A stretch of DNA of 44,931 bases. Origin: Nitriliruptoraceae bacterium (GTDB lineage Bacteria > Actinomycetota > Nitriliruptoria > Nitriliruptorales > Nitriliruptoraceae). The stretch spans positions 1 through 44,931 of the forward strand of contig SLMP01000040.1 of assembly GCA_007133465.1 (NCBI GenBank), given 5' to 3'. Below the pieces are notes generated by a model. It had not been told where the DNA came from. It worked only from the letters and a program-made list of their open reading frames with translations, and did no database searches. Position numbers and translations under genes: made by a program. Below, piece after piece: positions 33,992-43,526 of this stretch. Numbering within the stretch: position 1 is the stretch's first letter; every line of letters starts with the position of its first letter.

Positions 33992-35404
33992 ATGCGAGGC
34001 AAGGCACACGGCGCGGAGCCGCGAGGACTGCTCGAGGCCCGCAACGACCGCAACCGTGAGGGCCGGTTCGGCTACATGTTCAAGCGGTCGAAGCCGTTCG
34101 AGCCGCCTGATGAGCTCCTCCGCCAACTCGGCGAGCAGATGCGCGAACCGGACGGCGCCAACCTCGATTCGCCGATCCCCGCCGGGTTCACGTTCTTCGG
34201 TCAGTTCATCGACCACGACGTGACCTTCGACATGACCCCGCTCGGGGAGCAGAAGGACGATCCGGAGGCCACCAAGAACTTCCGTAGCGCCCAGCTCGAT
34301 CTCGACTCGGTCTACCTGCGGGGCCCGGACCACGACGGGCACCTCTACGACCCGGCCGATCCCGCCAAGCTCAAGATCGGCTCGTCGGCGACCCACGACG
34401 ACCTGCCGCGCGACAGCGACGGCACGACGGCGCTGATCGGTGACGAGCGCAACGACGAGAACCTGATGATCACCCAGGTCCACCTCGCCGTGCTGAAGTT
34501 CCACAACGCGACCGTCGACCACCTGCGTGCGCAGAACACGGCCGCCAACGAGGTGTTCGCCGAAGCGCAGCGCCTCACCCGCTGGCACTACCAGTGGGTG
34601 GTGGTCAACGACTTCCTGCGCCGCGTCATCGGGCAGACGATGCTCGACCAGCTCATCCAACAGCAGGGCAACGGGCGCTGGAAGATCACGACCAAGCACT
34701 ACCAGTCCGGCAACCCCAATCGACCGATGATGCCGGTCGAGTACGCCGCGGCCGCCTTCCGGTTCGGTCACAGCATGTTGCGGGCGGGCTACCGGATGAA
34801 CGGCAACACGTCTGCCAGGCTGTTCGAGGCGTCACCGAACGACACCAACCTCAACGGCTTCCGGGCCCTGCCGGCCGCGCTCGTGGTCGACTGGTCACGC
34901 TTCTTCGAGGTGCCCGGCCAGAACCCACCCCAGATGGCACGCAAGATCGACGCGCTGCTGCCATCGCCCGTCTTCTCGCTGCCCGAGTCGGTCGTGCCAC
35001 CCACGAGCGACCCGGCGGCGCGCGTCGGGTCGCTCGCCGACCGCAACCTGTTGCGTGGCAAGCAGGTCAAGCTCCCGTCAGGACAGGAGGTCGCCAAGGC
35101 CCTCGGAGAGACCCCGCTGAGCAACCAGCAGCTCGAGGTCCCCGACGACCCGCGCTGGCAGGGCCAGGCACCGCTGTGGTACTACCTGCTCAAGGAGTCG
35201 GACCTCGTGGCTGGGGGCGACCACCTCGGCCCGGTCGGCGGCCGCCTCGTCGGCGAGGTCATCCTCGGACTGCTCGAACGCGACAAGGACTCCTACCTGC
35301 ACAACAGCAACCAGAACCCGCCGTTCACACCCGACGCGCCGTTCACGGCCACGCCCGGCCAGTTCACCATGGTGGACTTCCTCACGTTCGCTCAGGTGGT
35401 CTGA
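33992..35404 (+). CDS. Animal-type heme peroxidase
   Basis: 470 residues of the peroxidase-cyclooxygenase superfamily (myeloperoxidase/peroxinectin fold). The distal site is FFGQFIDHDVTFD with His75 and the calcium-binding DHD pattern. The proximal heme ligand is His260 in AFRFGHSMLRAGYRMN. There is no signal peptide; the N-terminus is basic and polar. ATG 33992 follows GAGGAG. Bacterial members oxidise halides or organic substrates, and roles are mostly unknown. An O-methyltransferase gene follows 30 bp later, which could hint at modification of a small aromatic product. Heme attachment type cannot be seen. Confidence 0.88.
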   Translation: MRGKAHGAEPRGLLEARNDRNREGRFGYMFKRSKPFEPPDELLRQLGEQMREPDGANLDSPIPAGFTFFGQFIDHDVTFDMTPLGEQKDDPEATKNFRSAQLDLDSVYLRGPDHDGHLYDPADPAKLKIGSSATHDDLPRDSDGTTALIGDERNDENLMITQVHLAVLKFHNATVDHLRAQNTAANEVFAEAQRLTRWHYQWVVVNDFLRRVIGQTMLDQLIQQQGNGRWKITTKHYQSGNPNRPMMPVEYAAAAFRFGHSMLRAGYRMNGNTSARLFEASPNDTNLNGFRALPAALVVDWSRFFEVPGQNPPQMARKIDALLPSPVFSLPESVVPPTSDPAARVGSLADRNLLRGKQVKLPSGQEVAKALGETPLSNQQLEVPDDPRWQGQAPLWYYLLKESDLVAGGDHLGPVGGRLVGEVILGLLERDKDSYLHNSNQNPPFTPDAPFTATPGQFTMVDFLTFAQVV

Positions 35405-35434
35405 GCTCGATCCGCCGTCCGACAAGGGGTCACC

Positions 35435-36646
35435 GTGACCGACGCGCTCGACCATGCCGCGGAGCCCCGGCACCGTCGAGCAGCGGACCCCGGAGTGCCA
35501 CCCCGCCCCACCGACGTCCTCGGGGCCCCGGGGATCCCGCCGGCGGGCCTCACCCGTCTCGCGGTCCTCGGGCGCAGTCTGCTCGCGCGGCTGCACCGGG
35601 GGTCGGCGCCGCCTCCCAGTCGGATCCTGGAGGCCGCCCTGGGCGGGCTGCAGCCGGCGGTGCTGGCGGCGCTGTGCCACCTCGACATCCCCGACCGGAT
35701 CACCGGACCGGTCCCCCTCGCCGAGCTCGCGGATGCCCTCGACGTCGATACCGACCGCCTCGAACGGCTGCTGCGGTTCGCGCACGTGCACGGGTGGGTC
35801 CGGCTCGATCGGCGAGGCCAGGTCCGGCCGACCCGCTGCACCGCCTTCCTGCGCCGCGATCACCCGGGCGGGTGGCGCGCCTGGGCGGTGTTCGCTGCCG
35901 GTTCGGAGGTGACCGCGGCGCTCGGAGAACTGCCTGCGGCCCTCGCGACCACCGGCGATGCGTTCCGAACCGCCAACCAGCAGCCGTTCTTCGCCTGGAT
36001 GGCCGCGCACCCGAGCGCCCACGCCCGCTTCGACGCGGCGATGGCCGCCGGCGCCCGGATGCACGGGCTGCTGCTCGCGCACCGTCTGGACTGGTCCGCG
36101 CGGCGGCGGGTCTGCGACATCGGCGGTGGTGACGGCACCCTGCTCGCCACGCTCACGGCACACCATCGCCACCTCGAGGGTGTCGTCCTCGAGCTGCCCG
36201 AGGTCGTCGCCCGCATGCCCGATCGTGCGCGGGTCGCCGGGATGGTCGGCGACGCGTTCGACACGGTCCCCCACGGGTTCGACACCTACCTGCTGGTCAA
36301 CGTCGTCCACGACTGGGACGACCGCCAGGCACGTCGGCTGCTCGGCCGGGTCGCCGAGGCAGCCCGAGCATCCGGCGCGACGGCTCCCCCGGTCCAGGTC
36401 GTCGTGGTCGAGAGCCGCGCACGCCGCCGACCGGTGGAGGACATCGCGCTGTCGGCGGACACGCTGATGCTCGCGCTGACCCCTGGTGGACGCGAACGCA
36501 CCGTCGACGAGCTCGCGGCGCTCGGCCGCGCCGCCGGACTGCGATGCCGTCGATGGTTCGCGCTGCCGTCGGGTGACGTGGCCGTCGTGTTCGCAACCGC
36601 GGTGGATCAGACGGCGTCCCGTCCCGGAAGCAGCGAACGCCGGTGA
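35435..36646 (+). CDS. SAM-dependent O-methyltransferase (plant/fungal OMT-like)
   Basis: 403 residues. An N-terminal winged-helix dimerisation part (about 55-150: ILEAALGGLQPAVLAALCHLDIPD) is followed by the SAM domain with DIGGGDGTLLATL (motif I), LELPEVV (motif II-like) and VVHDWDD, the family motif holding the catalytic-base His (HDW). The proposed GTG is weakly preceded by AAGGGG. The layout is that of acetylserotonin/flavonoid O-methyltransferases, which methylate phenolic hydroxyls in bacterial secondary metabolism. It is probably cotranscribed with the peroxidase. The substrate is unknown. Confidence 0.85.
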   Translation: MTDALDHAAEPRHRRAADPGVPPRPTDVLGAPGIPPAGLTRLAVLGRSLLARLHRGSAPPPSRILEAALGGLQPAVLAALCHLDIPDRITGPVPLAELADALDVDTDRLERLLRFAHVHGWVRLDRRGQVRPTRCTAFLRRDHPGGWRAWAVFAAGSEVTAALGELPAALATTGDAFRTANQQPFFAWMAAHPSAHARFDAAMAAGARMHGLLLAHRLDWSARRRVCDIGGGDGTLLATLTAHHRHLEGVVLELPEVVARMPDRARVAGMVGDAFDTVPHGFDTYLLVNVVHDWDDRQARRLLGRVAEAARASGATAPPVQVVVVESRARRRPVEDIALSADTLMLALTPGGRERTVDELAALGRAAGLRCRRWFALPSGDVAVVFATAVDQTASRPGSSERR

Positions 36647-37033
36647 CCCGGGCGGACGGAAGCTCCGTTGGGAGAGGGTCGGTCACGGATCTGTCATGCC
36701 GCCCTGAGGGAGGCCGTCGTGGTCGATCGCCCGGAGACGCGACGCCAGGCGGTGACGCTACGGTCCCGCGCGGGTCGCGCAGGGGAACCATGGCCTGGGT
36801 GGAACTGGTTCGCCGCACGCACGCCAACGACTTCGACGGCACCGCCGCCCTGGCTCTGCACGATCTGCTCGGTCATCTCGAGCAGACGCGTCGGTTCGCG
36901 CCTCGGAGGCACACCGGCGTCGTCCACGCCGACCTCCTCGGGGGCGAGCGTAGGGGAGAGGCTGCGCGCCTTCGCCTGGATGGCGTCGGCTCCGGTCACC
37001 TACAGTCAGCTGCACGGCACGGGTGGAGCGCAG
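36647..37033. other. Intergenic region before the stress protein gene
   Basis: 387 bases. An ATG-started frame at 36790 reads protein-like for about 55 codons (WVELVRRTHANDFDGTAALA), then runs into the next gene's shadow, so it could be a fragment, but I cannot support a gene. TACAGT near 37001 may be a -10 for the universal stress protein. Confidence 0.45.
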
Positions 37034-37819
37034 GTGTACGCACGGGTCCTCGTCGGGACGGACGGTTCGCCCCGCGCCCAGCAGGCCGTGCCGATCGCAA
37101 CCGATGCAGCGACGGCGTTCGGCTGTCCGGTCGAGTGCGTCCACGTCCGGGCCGACGAGGATCCGGCTGACCTCGATCTCGGGGATGCGCAGACACTCGT
37201 CGCGGACGATCCAGCGAGCGGGCTGGTCGCGCGCGCCACCGGTACCGACCCGCCCGGCCTGCTGTGCCTCGCCACCCGGGGGCGCAGCGCGCTGGGTGAG
37301 GCCGTGTTCGGCAGTGTCACCTCACGGGTCCTCAGAGAACTCCGTGGGCCGATGCTGGTGGTCGGCCCGTTGGTGCGTCGGCCGGCCCGGCCGTGGCGGC
37401 GGATGCTCGTCTGTCTCGATGGGTCGGACACCGCCGCGGAGATCTTGCCGGTGGCGTCCGCGTGGGCGCGCCACCTCGACCTCGATCTGGAGTTGCTGCA
37501 CGTGGCCTACCCGCTGGGCGACCCACGCACGGGCGAGTTCCTCATCCCCGAGGAGGAAGAGGCCGCTACCGAGCAGTTGCGTGCGGCAGCCGAAGAGCTG
37601 GCGGAAGCCGGCATCCGGGTCAGGTGGTCGGTCGTCGAACATGCACACCTTGCCGCGGGCATCGCCACGACCGCCGCTCGTGGGGCGTGGTCGCTCGTCG
37701 CGCTGGCCACCCACGGCCGGACCGGACTCGCGCGGCTGATCGCCGGCAGCGTCGCCCTCGACGTCGTTAGGCGCGCGACCGTCCCGGTCCTGACGTTGCG
37801 TCCCGAGCAGCTGCGCTGA
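37034..37819 (+). CDS. Tandem-domain universal stress protein (UspA family)
   Basis: 261 residues with two Usp domains. Domain 1 (1-115) begins VYARVLVGTDGSPRAQQAV and ends TRGRSALGEAVFGSVTSRVL. Domain 2 (120-258) begins RRMLVCLDGSDTAAEILPVAS and ends THGRTGLARLIAGSVALDVVRRATVPVLTLRP. Both have a G-x2-G-x-to-G(S) ATP-binding loop, the second closer to consensus. GTG 37034 follows GGAG; the upstream open frame is not gene-like. Such tandem Usps are common in actinomycetes and act under hypoxia or starvation. A divergent or shared stress role with the antiporter downstream is possible. Confidence 0.88.
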   Translation: MYARVLVGTDGSPRAQQAVPIATDAATAFGCPVECVHVRADEDPADLDLGDAQTLVADDPASGLVARATGTDPPGLLCLATRGRSALGEAVFGSVTSRVLRELRGPMLVVGPLVRRPARPWRRMLVCLDGSDTAAEILPVASAWARHLDLDLELLHVAYPLGDPRTGEFLIPEEEEAATEQLRAAAEELAEAGIRVRWSVVEHAHLAAGIATTAARGAWSLVALATHGRTGLARLIAGSVALDVVRRATVPVLTLRPEQLR

Positions 37820-37881
37820 ACCGTCGATCGGCAGCTCTGCGGCGGCAAGGCCGCGGCGCCAGGCCTTCCAGATGAGCCGAA

Positions 37882-37887
37882 TAGGCT
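37882..37887 (+). promoter_or_regulatory. -10 element of the antiporter gene
   Basis: TAGGCT lies 39 bp before the ATG at 37927. Confidence 0.4.
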
Positions 37888-37926
37888 GCGGAACCCGACC
37901 GTCGACCGGACCGCTCGGAGCCGTGG

Positions 37927-39402
37927 ATGCAGGTCAGCCTGGGTGTCGACTCCCTGCTGCTCGTAGGGGCGGTGCTCGCGTTGGCCGCGGTGTTCGTCTC
38001 CGCGCTGGTCACCCGCCGGTCGCGTCGGTTCCGGGTCCCTGGCGCGCTGCTGTTCCTCGCGCTCGGGATGCTCTTCGGTGATGACGGTTTCAACCTCATC
38101 AGCCTGGACGACGCGGAGCTGGTCCAGAACGTCGGTGTCGTCGCGCTGCTGTTCATCATGCTCGAGGGTGGGCTGACCACCAAGCCCACCGACCTCAAGC
38201 TCGCTGCCCTCCCCGGCATCCTGCTCGCCACCGTCGGTGTCGTGCTGACCGCTGGGGTGACCGCCGCCGGCGTGTGGCTGCTGCTCGACGTCGACCTCGT
38301 CACGGCCGGGCTCATCGGCGCCGTGGTCGGTTCGACCGACGCGGCCGCGGTGTTCTCGATGATGCGCACAACGCCGCTGCCTCGGCGGACCGCCGCGCTG
38401 CTGCGGGTCGAATCCGGATCCAACGACCCGATCGCGGTCATGCTCACCGTCGGGCTCATCGCCACCTACGCCCAGGGCGCCAGCGCCGGCCAGTGGGTCG
38501 GGTTCGCCCTGCTGCAACTTCTCGGCGGCGGGATCGTGGGTGGTGCCGTGGGGATGGTCGCGGTCGTGCTGCTCCGCCGGATGCCCCTGACGGTCGAGGG
38601 GCTCTACCCCATCACGATCGCGGCCTTCGGCGCACTCGCCTACGGGCTGGCCGTCACCTTCGGTGCGTCCGGGTTCATCGCCGTCTACCTCACCGGCGTG
38701 CTGGTCGGTGCGCTGCTGCCACGACAGCGACGAGCCATCCTCGGCTTCCACGAAGCCCTCGCCAACGCCGCGGAGATCGGGCTGTTCCTGCTGCTCGGGC
38801 TGCTGGTGTTCCCCTCACAACTCCCGGCGGTCGCCATCCCTGCACTGCTCGCCGCGGCCGTGCTCACCTTCATCGCCCGCCCGTTCGCGGTGTGGACCTG
38901 CACGCTCGGGCAGGGCTACCGCTGGCGGGAACGCTCCGTGCTCACCATCGGCGGGCTCAAGGGGGCGGTCCCGATCGTGCTCGCGACCTTCCCACTCACC
39001 GCCGGGGTCACCGGTGCGGACCTGATCTTCGACGTCGTGTTCTTCGTCGTTCTCGTCTCCGTGCTCATCCAGGGCATCGCGCTGCTGCCGATGATCCGCC
39101 GGCTCGGACTCGCGACACCCCAACCAGCATGGGCGCCCGTCGCCGCAGCGATGCCACTGGACGGCATCGAGATCGACCTCGTCGAACTGCACGTCACCCC
39201 GGACATGGCCATCGGCGGACAACGCCTCGCCGACCTCGCCATCCCCGACGGGTCCATCGTCACCACCGTCGTCCGCCACAACGAGGTCATCGTTCCCAAG
39301 GGCGACACCGTGATCCGCACGGACGACGTCCTGCTCATCACCACCCAACGCACCCGAGATGCTCTCCAGCGCCTCACTGCCTGGGCACGCGGCGAACGCT
39401 GA
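37927..39402 (+). CDS. CPA1-type K+ or Na+/H+ antiporter with TrkA-C domain
   Basis: A 491-residue membrane protein. About 12 hydrophobic helices (1-395) include the ion-site motifs VVGSTDAAAVFSMMR and LRVESGSNDPIAVMLTVGL (the ND pair of CPA1 exchangers). The end (about 405-485) is a cytoplasmic TrkA-C/RCK-C domain (DGSIVTTVVRHNEVIVPKGDTVIRTDDVLLI) that binds a nucleotide or ion and gates transport. The whole matches the CvrA/NhaP2 potassium/proton antiporter group, length included. ATG 37927 follows GGAG. It follows the stress-protein gene and lies convergent with the histidine kinase gene. Confidence 0.9.
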   Translation: MQVSLGVDSLLLVGAVLALAAVFVSALVTRRSRRFRVPGALLFLALGMLFGDDGFNLISLDDAELVQNVGVVALLFIMLEGGLTTKPTDLKLAALPGILLATVGVVLTAGVTAAGVWLLLDVDLVTAGLIGAVVGSTDAAAVFSMMRTTPLPRRTAALLRVESGSNDPIAVMLTVGLIATYAQGASAGQWVGFALLQLLGGGIVGGAVGMVAVVLLRRMPLTVEGLYPITIAAFGALAYGLAVTFGASGFIAVYLTGVLVGALLPRQRRAILGFHEALANAAEIGLFLLLGLLVFPSQLPAVAIPALLAAAVLTFIARPFAVWTCTLGQGYRWRERSVLTIGGLKGAVPIVLATFPLTAGVTGADLIFDVVFFVVLVSVLIQGIALLPMIRRLGLATPQPAWAPVAAAMPLDGIEIDLVELHVTPDMAIGGQRLADLAIPDGSIVTTVVRHNEVIVPKGDTVIRTDDVLLITTQRTRDALQRLTAWARGER

Positions 39403-39416
39403 CGCGCTGGCGTCAG
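39399..39416 (+). terminator. Short hairpin at the antiporter stop
   Basis: A 7-bp stem CTGACGC/GCGTCAG with a 4-nt loop includes the TGA stop. No U-run; a weak terminator at best. Confidence 0.3.
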
Positions 39417-39594
39417 GTCCTGAGCGTCCTCCCGCGTCGGCACGGTCACGGTGCTGACGGTGGTCACGATCGGTCACGACCTTGCCACGCGCTCCGGGTT
39501 CTGGTGCCTTGATCGTCGCTGTTGCAGCAGCGCCGACCCGCAAGGAGCCTCGGCCTCGGACGTGGCGGGCCCGACCGGAGCGCTCGAACCCGAC

Positions 39595-41700
39595 CTACGT
39601 CGACGTCGCAGGCGGGTGGGTCGGCACGATGCCCTCGACCCGGGTCCCGCCGCCAGGCCGGGACGACACGACCAGGCTCCCGCCGAGACCGCTGATGCGG
39701 TCGTCGAGACCCTCGAGCCCCCGCCCCCGGACGATGCGGTCCGGGTCGAACCCGATCCCGTCGTCGGCGACCCAGAACCGCAACACGCCAGCGTCCGCGG
39801 CGAGCCCGACCTCGACCCGGTCGGCGGCCGCGTGCGCGGTCGCGTTCCGGATCGACTCGAGGCAGGCGAAGTAGACGGCGGCCTCAACCGCCGGCGGGAA
39901 GCGTCCGAGCCCGCCGCCGTCGACCTCCACCGCCGTCGGCAGGCCACGCGTCGCCGCTCGGAGCGCGGCGACGAGACCGTCGCTCTCGAGGATCGGTGGC
40001 CGCAACCCATGCGCCAGCCGGCGCAGATCACGGACGGCCTCGTCCACCTCAGACGCCAGCTGCCCGCAACGCTGCCGGAGGTGGACGGCCTCGGCCACGT
40101 CATCGTGTCCGGCCAGCTCTGCGTCCAGCAGCCCCACCTGGAGCCGGAGTGCGACCAGCCGTGCCTGGGCCCCGTCGTGCAGGTCGCGTTCCAGGTCGCG
40201 ACGGGCGCTGTCCTGCGCCTCGACGAGCCGCTGCCGGGACCGGCGCAGGGCCGTGACCTGCTCCCGCAGCTCGGCGGTCAGCAGGGCGTTGCGCAGCACG
40301 GCCCCGAGCATCCCCGTCACGTCGGCGACGAGGTCACCGGCATCCGGCGCGAGGTCGGCGATGCTGCGGGCGTGGAGGATGACCTCCCCGACCTGCTCGC
40401 CGTCGTGCAGCACCGGGGCGCTCAGCGCCACCGGTACGTCGGCCGCACCCGCCACGGCGAGCTGCTCCGCACGGTCGTGCAGTTGCAGGTGGATCCGGAC
40501 CGCGCTGGCCCCGCTGCCACGGACCAGCAGGGAGGCGACCTGGCTCGCGACCTGCTCCGCCGAGCCGGCATCCCGGAGCCGCGACGCGAGCTCGGACAAC
40601 ACCTCGTAGGCGTTCGCGTCCCGCCCGTAGAGCACCCGGTCGACCAGCGAGCGCACCCGCTGGCGGGCCGGCTCGAACAGCACGGCGATCAGTCCGACGG
40701 CGGCGAGCGGCAGCAGGGGGGTGTCGACCCGACGGCCGATGAGGCTGCCGACCCCGACCACGACCCCCAGGTAGAGGGCGGTGACCATCGCCGCGAGGAC
40801 CGAGGCCACCACAGCCCGGTTCACCACGACGTCGAGCTCGTGGAGCCGGAACCGCAGCACCGCCACGACGTAGCTGGTCAGGAACCCCACCAACGCGACG
40901 AGCACCGCCGGGACCCAGACCCGCTGCACCGGGAACAGCGCCACCGCGACCACCCCGAGCACCGATCCCGACACGATCACGGGCCGCAGCTGTGACCGCT
41001 GGTCGGGCGTCGCCGCGCGCCACCGGAACCCGAGTGAGACGATGCCGGCGCCGACCGTGCCCAACAGCAGCAGCCATCCGCTGGTCAGCAGCACCGGGGC
41101 GATGCCGATGTCGCTCGGCTGCTCGGTCACCACCACCAGACGGTCGGTCCACGGCCACGACCAGACCGTGTACCCACCGACGAGCAGGACCGTGGCCACG
41201 ACCGCCAGTACGACCACGGGCCTCCAGCGCCGGCTCGGCAGCCGTCCGTCGGGGAACAGCACCAGGAGCAGGACGAGTCCCATCCCGACGACGACGAGCC
41301 ACAGCCACGATGTCAGCCAGAAGCTGAGCGACACGTCGAGGGGCACCTCGCCGGGCACGAAGGCCACGTCCGGCTGCGTGCCCAGCCCGAGCCGCACCAG
41401 CCGCGCGTCGGTGTAGGCCATGAACCCGACGTGGAGGGCGGCGACGGCGCCCATGCCGAGGAACACCCGCGCCAGGCCGTGACCTGGCCAGCGCCGGTGG
41501 ATCGCCCATCCGATGAGCAGCGGGACCACGGCCAGCGGGACGTTGTGGACCATCCACCGGGCGTAGAGGACCTCCGGGGGACGGCCGCGCAGGAACATCG
41601 AGAGCAGGGCGACCACGACCAGGGCGGTCCCGCCAGTTGCGATCAGGCCCACCAAGGGCATACCGATGCGGGCCGCGCGAGGTTCGTCGGCTGGTTGCAT
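39595..41700 (-). CDS. Membrane histidine kinase (HisKA_3/NarL-type sensor)
   Basis: A 701-residue sensor kinase. The N-terminal 330 residues have several hydrophobic helices (about eight), a cytoplasmic linker, a GAF-like region (about 380-480), the phosphoacceptor motif RDLERDLHDGAQARLVALRL with His508, and a HATPase_c domain with ADDGIGFDP, GRGLEGLDDRI and GGTRVEGI. The DLHDGAQ box places it in the NarX/DesK class that pairs with NarL-type regulators, one of which is encoded nearby at 42855. ATG 41700 is chosen over the longer frame, which begins in poor sequence. The cue is unknown; a membrane cupredoxin is divergent from it and may lie in the same pathway. Confidence 0.88.
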   Translation of the reverse strand: MQPADEPRAARIGMPLVGLIATGGTALVVVALLSMFLRGRPPEVLYARWMVHNVPLAVVPLLIGWAIHRRWPGHGLARVFLGMGAVAALHVGFMAYTDARLVRLGLGTQPDVAFVPGEVPLDVSLSFWLTSWLWLVVVGMGLVLLLVLFPDGRLPSRRWRPVVVLAVVATVLLVGGYTVWSWPWTDRLVVVTEQPSDIGIAPVLLTSGWLLLLGTVGAGIVSLGFRWRAATPDQRSQLRPVIVSGSVLGVVAVALFPVQRVWVPAVLVALVGFLTSYVVAVLRFRLHELDVVVNRAVVASVLAAMVTALYLGVVVGVGSLIGRRVDTPLLPLAAVGLIAVLFEPARQRVRSLVDRVLYGRDANAYEVLSELASRLRDAGSAEQVASQVASLLVRGSGASAVRIHLQLHDRAEQLAVAGAADVPVALSAPVLHDGEQVGEVILHARSIADLAPDAGDLVADVTGMLGAVLRNALLTAELREQVTALRRSRQRLVEAQDSARRDLERDLHDGAQARLVALRLQVGLLDAELAGHDDVAEAVHLRQRCGQLASEVDEAVRDLRRLAHGLRPPILESDGLVAALRAATRGLPTAVEVDGGGLGRFPPAVEAAVYFACLESIRNATAHAAADRVEVGLAADAGVLRFWVADDGIGFDPDRIVRGRGLEGLDDRISGLGGSLVVSSRPGGGTRVEGIVPTHPPATST

Positions 41701-41744
41701 GCCGGGATGATGGCGCAACCTCACGCCAAGGGGAAGCGCCGGTT

Positions 41745-41777
41745 CCGCACCCCGGGGTGCGGCTGCCCGCACCCCGG
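41745..41777. promoter_or_regulatory. Palindrome plus repeat between kinase and cupredoxin genes
   Basis: An 18-bp perfect palindrome, CCGCACCCCGGGGTGCGG (41745-41762), is followed by a copy of its half CCGCACCCCGG (41767-41777), 22 bp on. It is a candidate operator in the divergent promoter. Confidence 0.5.
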
Positions 41778-41803
41778 TCCCGCGAACGCCGCCGCCCGGG
41801 CCA

Positions 41804-41815
41804 CGGGTGCACCCG
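41804..41815. promoter_or_regulatory. GGGTGCACCC palindrome
   Basis: CGGGTGCACCCG is a perfect 12-bp palindrome. A related GGTGCACC (43609-43616) lies before the secreted-protein gene at 43771. Both could be read by the response regulator. Confidence 0.35.
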
Positions 41816-41904
41816 GTGGTCGCCGTGGCGGCGCCGCCGGACGCTGGTGCCGTACGTCGCCGCCGGTCACACCGCGGCGACGGAGGACCACCCGGAGGTG
41901 ACCC

Positions 41905-42663
41905 GTGCGCGCGACCACGCCCGACCACGCGACCACGTCGCGGCACCCGACGTTCCCCGGCAGCCGCCACGCGAACGGTTGGCTGCGCTCCCTCGCGATC
42001 CTGACCTCGCTCGTCGCGCTCGGCGACGTCGTGTTCATGACGCTGATCCCCGAGGTGATCCCACCGCTTGCCCTCGGCGTGGCGCTCACGCTCATCGGCA
42101 TCGGCCTGCTACGCGTCCGTCCGAGGGCAGGGATCGCGGTGCTCGGGCTGACCAGCCTGGTCCTCGGACTCCTGGCCGTGCTGATCCTCAGCCCCCACCT
42201 CGCCCACCCGGGCTCTCCGGTCGACTTCCTGCACGCCGTGCTGTCCGTCGCGGGCAGGGCGCTGGCGACCGTCGCCGGTGTCGGAGCCTGGCGCGGCGCG
42301 TCCGCGGCGGGCGCCCGTCGGCTGGCCACCGGCGCACTCGGGCTGGCCTCGGCTGCCATCGCCGTCTCCGCCGTCGCGGTCCTGACCGTCAGCAGCGAGG
42401 CTGCACGGCCTGGCGACCTGCCCGTCGTCGTCGCGGGATCGCAGTTCCCGCCCACCGTGACGATCGAACCGGGCCAGACGCTCCACCTCGACAACCAGGA
42501 CGTGTTCCGCCACACCTTCACCGTCCCGGACACCGACCTCGACGTGGACCTACCCGCGACCACCGCCGTGCGGGCCGCCGTCGACCTCCCACCGGGCAGC
42601 TACGACGTCATCTGCGACATCGCCGGCCACGAGCACATGACCGCCGTGCTCGTGGTCGACTGA
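41905..42663 (+). CDS. Membrane-anchored cupredoxin-domain protein
   Basis: 252 residues. After a polar start come about five hydrophobic helices (about 28-165), then an external cupredoxin domain (about 170-252) with a full type-1-like copper set: His203 (FRHTF), Cys237 (YDVICDI), His242 and Met245 (AGHEHM). The GTG at 41905 follows GGAGGTGACCC. Cupredoxins carry electrons or bind copper; fusion to a multi-helix membrane part suggests a fixed electron carrier or a copper sensor. It is divergent from the histidine kinase and upstream of its response regulator, so it may be part of the sensed process. Confidence 0.82.
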   Translation: MRATTPDHATTSRHPTFPGSRHANGWLRSLAILTSLVALGDVVFMTLIPEVIPPLALGVALTLIGIGLLRVRPRAGIAVLGLTSLVLGLLAVLILSPHLAHPGSPVDFLHAVLSVAGRALATVAGVGAWRGASAAGARRLATGALGLASAAIAVSAVAVLTVSSEAARPGDLPVVVAGSQFPPTVTIEPGQTLHLDNQDVFRHTFTVPDTDLDVDLPATTAVRAAVDLPPGSYDVICDIAGHEHMTAVLVVD

Positions 42664-42842
42664 TCGATCGACCGGAGCACGTCCGCACGCACGACCGCGC
42701 GGTCGCGTTCGGCCGGACTCACCCCGGTGAGCTCCCACCGGCTGGCCTCGGGCCACCTCGCCCTGGTGCTCCTTCCGCACCGATGCCGCCGCAGCGCCGA
42801 GCGGGCCTGCACGCCACCGGGGATCGGGTGGAGCGCCGCGGC

Positions 42843-42848
42843 TAGGCT
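42843..42848 (+). promoter_or_regulatory. -10 of a leaderless response-regulator gene
   Basis: TAGGCT ends 6 bp before ATG 42855, so the transcript would begin at or next to the start codon. No Shine-Dalgarno is present. Confidence 0.55.
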
Positions 42849-42854
42849 CTGCGC

Positions 42855-43526
42855 ATGTCGCTGCGTCTGGTCCTCGCCGAGGACAGCTTCCTGATCCGTG
42901 AGGGACTCGCGGCGCTGCTCGCCGGCGACGAGCAGCTCGACCTCGTCGCGAGCGTCGGCTCGCTGCCCACGCTGCTGGCCGCTGTCGAGCAGCATCGTCC
43001 CGACGTCGTGCTCACCGACATCCGGATGCCGCCGTCCGGGACCGACGAGGGGATCCGGGCCGCGGAGCAGCTCGCCGCCACTCACCCGGACCTCGGCGTG
43101 GTCGTGCTGTCCCAGCACCTCGAGCCCGACTACGCGCTGCGGCTGTTCGACGGGGGCTCGCAGGGCCGCGCGTACCTGCTCAAGGAGCGTGTCGGCGACC
43201 TCGCCCAGCTCCGGCACGCCATCACCTCGGCGGCGGAGGGCGGCTCCGTCCTCGACCCCCAGGTCGTCGACGTGCTGGTCACCGCCCGGCAGCAACGCGC
43301 GAACTCCGTCCTCGATCGGCTGACCGACCGCGAGCGGGAGGTCCTCGACCTGGTCGCGCGTGGGGCGTCCAATCGAGCCATCGCCGAGGCGCTGGTGCTG
43401 AGCAGCCGCGCCGTCGAGAAACACATCACGAGCATCCTCGCCAAGCTCGACCTGGCGGCCGACGACGTCGAGGTGCACCGTCGCGTCCGCGCCGTGCTGC
43501 TCTACCTCGCCGAGTCCACGGACTGA
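42855..43526 (+). CDS. NarL/LuxR-family response regulator
   Basis: 223 residues. The receiver domain (1-125) has the acidic pair (Glu9, Asp10), the phospho-acceptor Asp55 (LTDIRMPP) and the Lys of the KERVG loop. The C-terminal LuxR HTH (155-220) reads LTDREREVLDLVARGASNRAIAEALVLSSRAVEKHITSIL. The likely partner is the HisKA_3 kinase at 39595. Together with the cupredoxin it forms a three-gene two-component locus. The transcript is likely leaderless. Target genes may include the cupredoxin, the kinase and the secreted protein at 43771. Confidence 0.9.
   Translation: MSLRLVLAEDSFLIREGLAALLAGDEQLDLVASVGSLPTLLAAVEQHRPDVVLTDIRMPPSGTDEGIRAAEQLAATHPDLGVVVLSQHLEPDYALRLFDGGSQGRAYLLKERVGDLAQLRHAITSAAEGGSVLDPQVVDVLVTARQQRANSVLDRLTDREREVLDLVARGASNRAIAEALVLSSRAVEKHITSILAKLDLAADDVEVHRRVRAVLLYLAESTD

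Noticed and set aside
36643-37170. 175-codon frame before the stress-protein gene
   Set aside because: Its second half overlaps the universal stress protein in another frame and is Arg-rich; no start signal or family.
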